From assembly GCA_902497185.1 (NCBI GenBank), contig CABVEG010000114.1:1-6030 (forward strand): DNA of 6,030 nt, given 5' to 3'. The stretch comes from an uncultured Eubacteriales bacterium. Lineage in GTDB: Bacteria; Bacillota; Clostridia; Lachnospirales; CAG-274. The translations under genes and the position numbers were made by a program. Below, in pieces: positions 5,062 to 6,030 of this stretch (position 1 is the stretch's first letter; every line of letters begins with the position of its first letter). The notes under the pieces were generated by a model that was not told the DNA's origin, searched no databases, and worked only from the letters and a program-made list of their open reading frames with translations.

Positions 5062-5964
5062 ATGGTTGATTTAACAGTTGTAATTCTTACAAAAAACGAG
5101 GAAAAGAATTTAAGAAAGTGCATAGAATCCTTTAGAGGAATTGCTAGGAGGTTTGTAATTGTAGACAGTTTTAGTACAGACTCCACAGAAGAATTGTGCA
5201 AACAATTAAATAGTGAACTTCAGAAAATAGGAAGCTCTCTTGATTTTTATCAGAATAAGTGGGTTGACTATGCTACTCAGCTTAATTGGGGTTTGACTCA
5301 AACTAATATTACAACAGAATGGTCAATGAGAATGGATGCAGATGAGGAATTAATGGAAAATTTGGCTCAAGAAATTGACCAAAGGCTTGATAATATTAAA
5401 GTTCCGATTAATGGTATTATTCTTCGCCGCAGAGTTTTTTTTATGGGCAAATGGATTAAACATGGAGGCAGATACCCTGAATTGCTTTTGAGAATATTTC
5501 GTACCGGAAAGGCTCTATGCGAACAGAAGATTATGGATGAGCATATGATTTTGTCTGACGGCAAAACCGTAGAATTTAAATATGACTTGATAGATAATAA
5601 TCAGAAGGACTTAGAGTGGTGGACTGCAAAGCACAACTGGTATAGTAATAGAGAAGTGCTTGACCATCAGATGACATTAGAAAATAAGGTTGATAGTTCA
5701 TTAGAAACAGGTGGAGAGTCAACCGGTCAAGCTAAAATGAAAAGAGCTGTAAAAAATAAGGGTTATTACAGATTACCTAAGTTTTGGAGAGCCCATTTAT
5801 ATTTTATATATAGGTATTATATAAAGCTTGGTTTTTTGGATGGTACTGAAGGAAAAATATTTCATTTTCTTCAAGCGTATTGGTATAGATTTTTGGTTGA
5901 CGCAAAGATGTATCAGTGCGAAAAAGATGGTGTAAGGATGAAACCTCAGGGGGATTTGAAATAA
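5062..5964 (+). CDS. Family 2 glycosyltransferase, WaaE/LgtF-like, 300 residues
   Basis: A cytoplasmic or membrane-peripheral sugar transferase with a GT-A fold. Seen: the opening strand TVVILTKNEEKNL (residues 5-17), the nucleotide-binding VDSFSTDST (34-42), KWVDYATQLNWGL (66-78), the metal-binding DAD (92-94) in RMDADEEL, the acceptor-side MGKWIKHGGRYPELLLRIF (128-146), and a C-terminal basic/aromatic region with FIYRYYIKLGFLDGTEGK, typical of this subfamily and possibly lying along the membrane. There is no true transmembrane helix and the length is normal. Family knowledge: relatives add glucose or similar sugars to lipopolysaccharide core or, in Gram-positives, to capsule or wall polysaccharide; donor and acceptor here are unknown. 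AGGAG (5051-5055), 6 nt upstream, supports the start. It overlaps the next gene by one base (TAATG), so it heads an operon, probably for surface polysaccharide. Confidence 0.9.
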   Translation: MVDLTVVILTKNEEKNLRKCIESFRGIARRFVIVDSFSTDSTEELCKQLNSELQKIGSSLDFYQNKWVDYATQLNWGLTQTNITTEWSMRMDADEELMENLAQEIDQRLDNIKVPINGIILRRRVFFMGKWIKHGGRYPELLLRIFRTGKALCEQKIMDEHMILSDGKTVEFKYDLIDNNQKDLEWWTAKHNWYSNREVLDHQMTLENKVDSSLETGGESTGQAKMKRAVKNKGYYRLPKFWRAHLYFIYRYYIKLGFLDGTEGKIFHFLQAYWYRFLVDAKMYQCEKDGVRMKPQGDLK

Positions 5965-6030
5965 TGGATAAATTTATAAAAAGAGTAATAGATTTTATAA
6001 AAAGAATAAATAATTTAAGGTATAGAGAAA
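5964..6030 (+). CDS. Start of an unidentified gene, cut by the window end
   Basis: ATG at 5964 shares its A with the glycosyltransferase TAA stop, and a G-rich site (GGGGG, 5949-5953) lies 10 nt upstream. The 22 visible residues begin MDKFIKRVIDFIKRINNLRY and are strongly basic and amphipathic. That is compatible with a membrane-associated polysaccharide enzyme such as an acetyltransferase, but far too short to assign. The tight overlap implies translational coupling with the glycosyltransferase. Confidence 0.7.
   Translation, partial: MDKFIKRVIDFIKRINNLRYRE

Overview
The window looks like a chromosomal fragment of an anaerobic, low-G+C Gram-positive bacterium of the class Clostridia, plausibly a gut or rumen plant-fibre degrader. 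The basis is AT-rich codon use, strong AGGAGG-type ribosome binding sites, sigma-A-like promoters, a Thr/Ser/Glu-rich linker on a large multidomain pectinesterase, and a clostridial-type ferredoxin and Crp/Fnr pair. A species cannot be named from the sequence alone.

Layout: (1) 3-2084 (+) is the 3' part of a large modular, presumably secreted pectinesterase whose N-terminus lies outside the window. A 56-residue small protein of unknown function (2102-2272) follows it closely, and a clear intrinsic terminator (2355-2386) closes the unit. (2) 2391-3071 (-) encodes a 226-residue iron-sulfur protein with an N-terminal double-cluster ferredoxin domain. It is divergent from a Crp/Fnr-type regulator gene (3177-3810, +), and about 105 bp between them hold back-to-back promoters. 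(3) The regulator gene is broken: the middle of its reading frame is replaced by a perfect 50-bp reverse-complement copy of sequence lying 46 bp downstream. This leaves separate effector-domain and helix-turn-helix fragments. (4) A ten-helix EamA/DMT-family permease (3803-4681, +) overlaps the end of the regulator by 8 nt. (5) A tRNA-Arg(CCT) on the minus strand (4709-4780) has its own near-consensus promoter and terminator and converges on the permease. (6) After about 240 bp of AT-rich spacer with a promoter, a WaaE-like family 2 glycosyltransferase (5062-5964, +) begins what looks like a surface-polysaccharide operon. The next gene starts with a 1-nt overlap and runs off the window.

The pectinesterase unit is carbohydrate catabolism outside the cell. 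The ferredoxin and regulator pair is of a kind linked to redox, oxygen or nitrosative sensing in anaerobes. The permease was probably co-transcribed with the regulator. The glycosyltransferase unit is envelope biosynthesis. The most notable observation is the inverted-copy lesion in the regulator, which is either a real template-switch mutation or an assembly/amplification artefact. I see no CRISPR array, transposase, phage gene or clearly new defence system.
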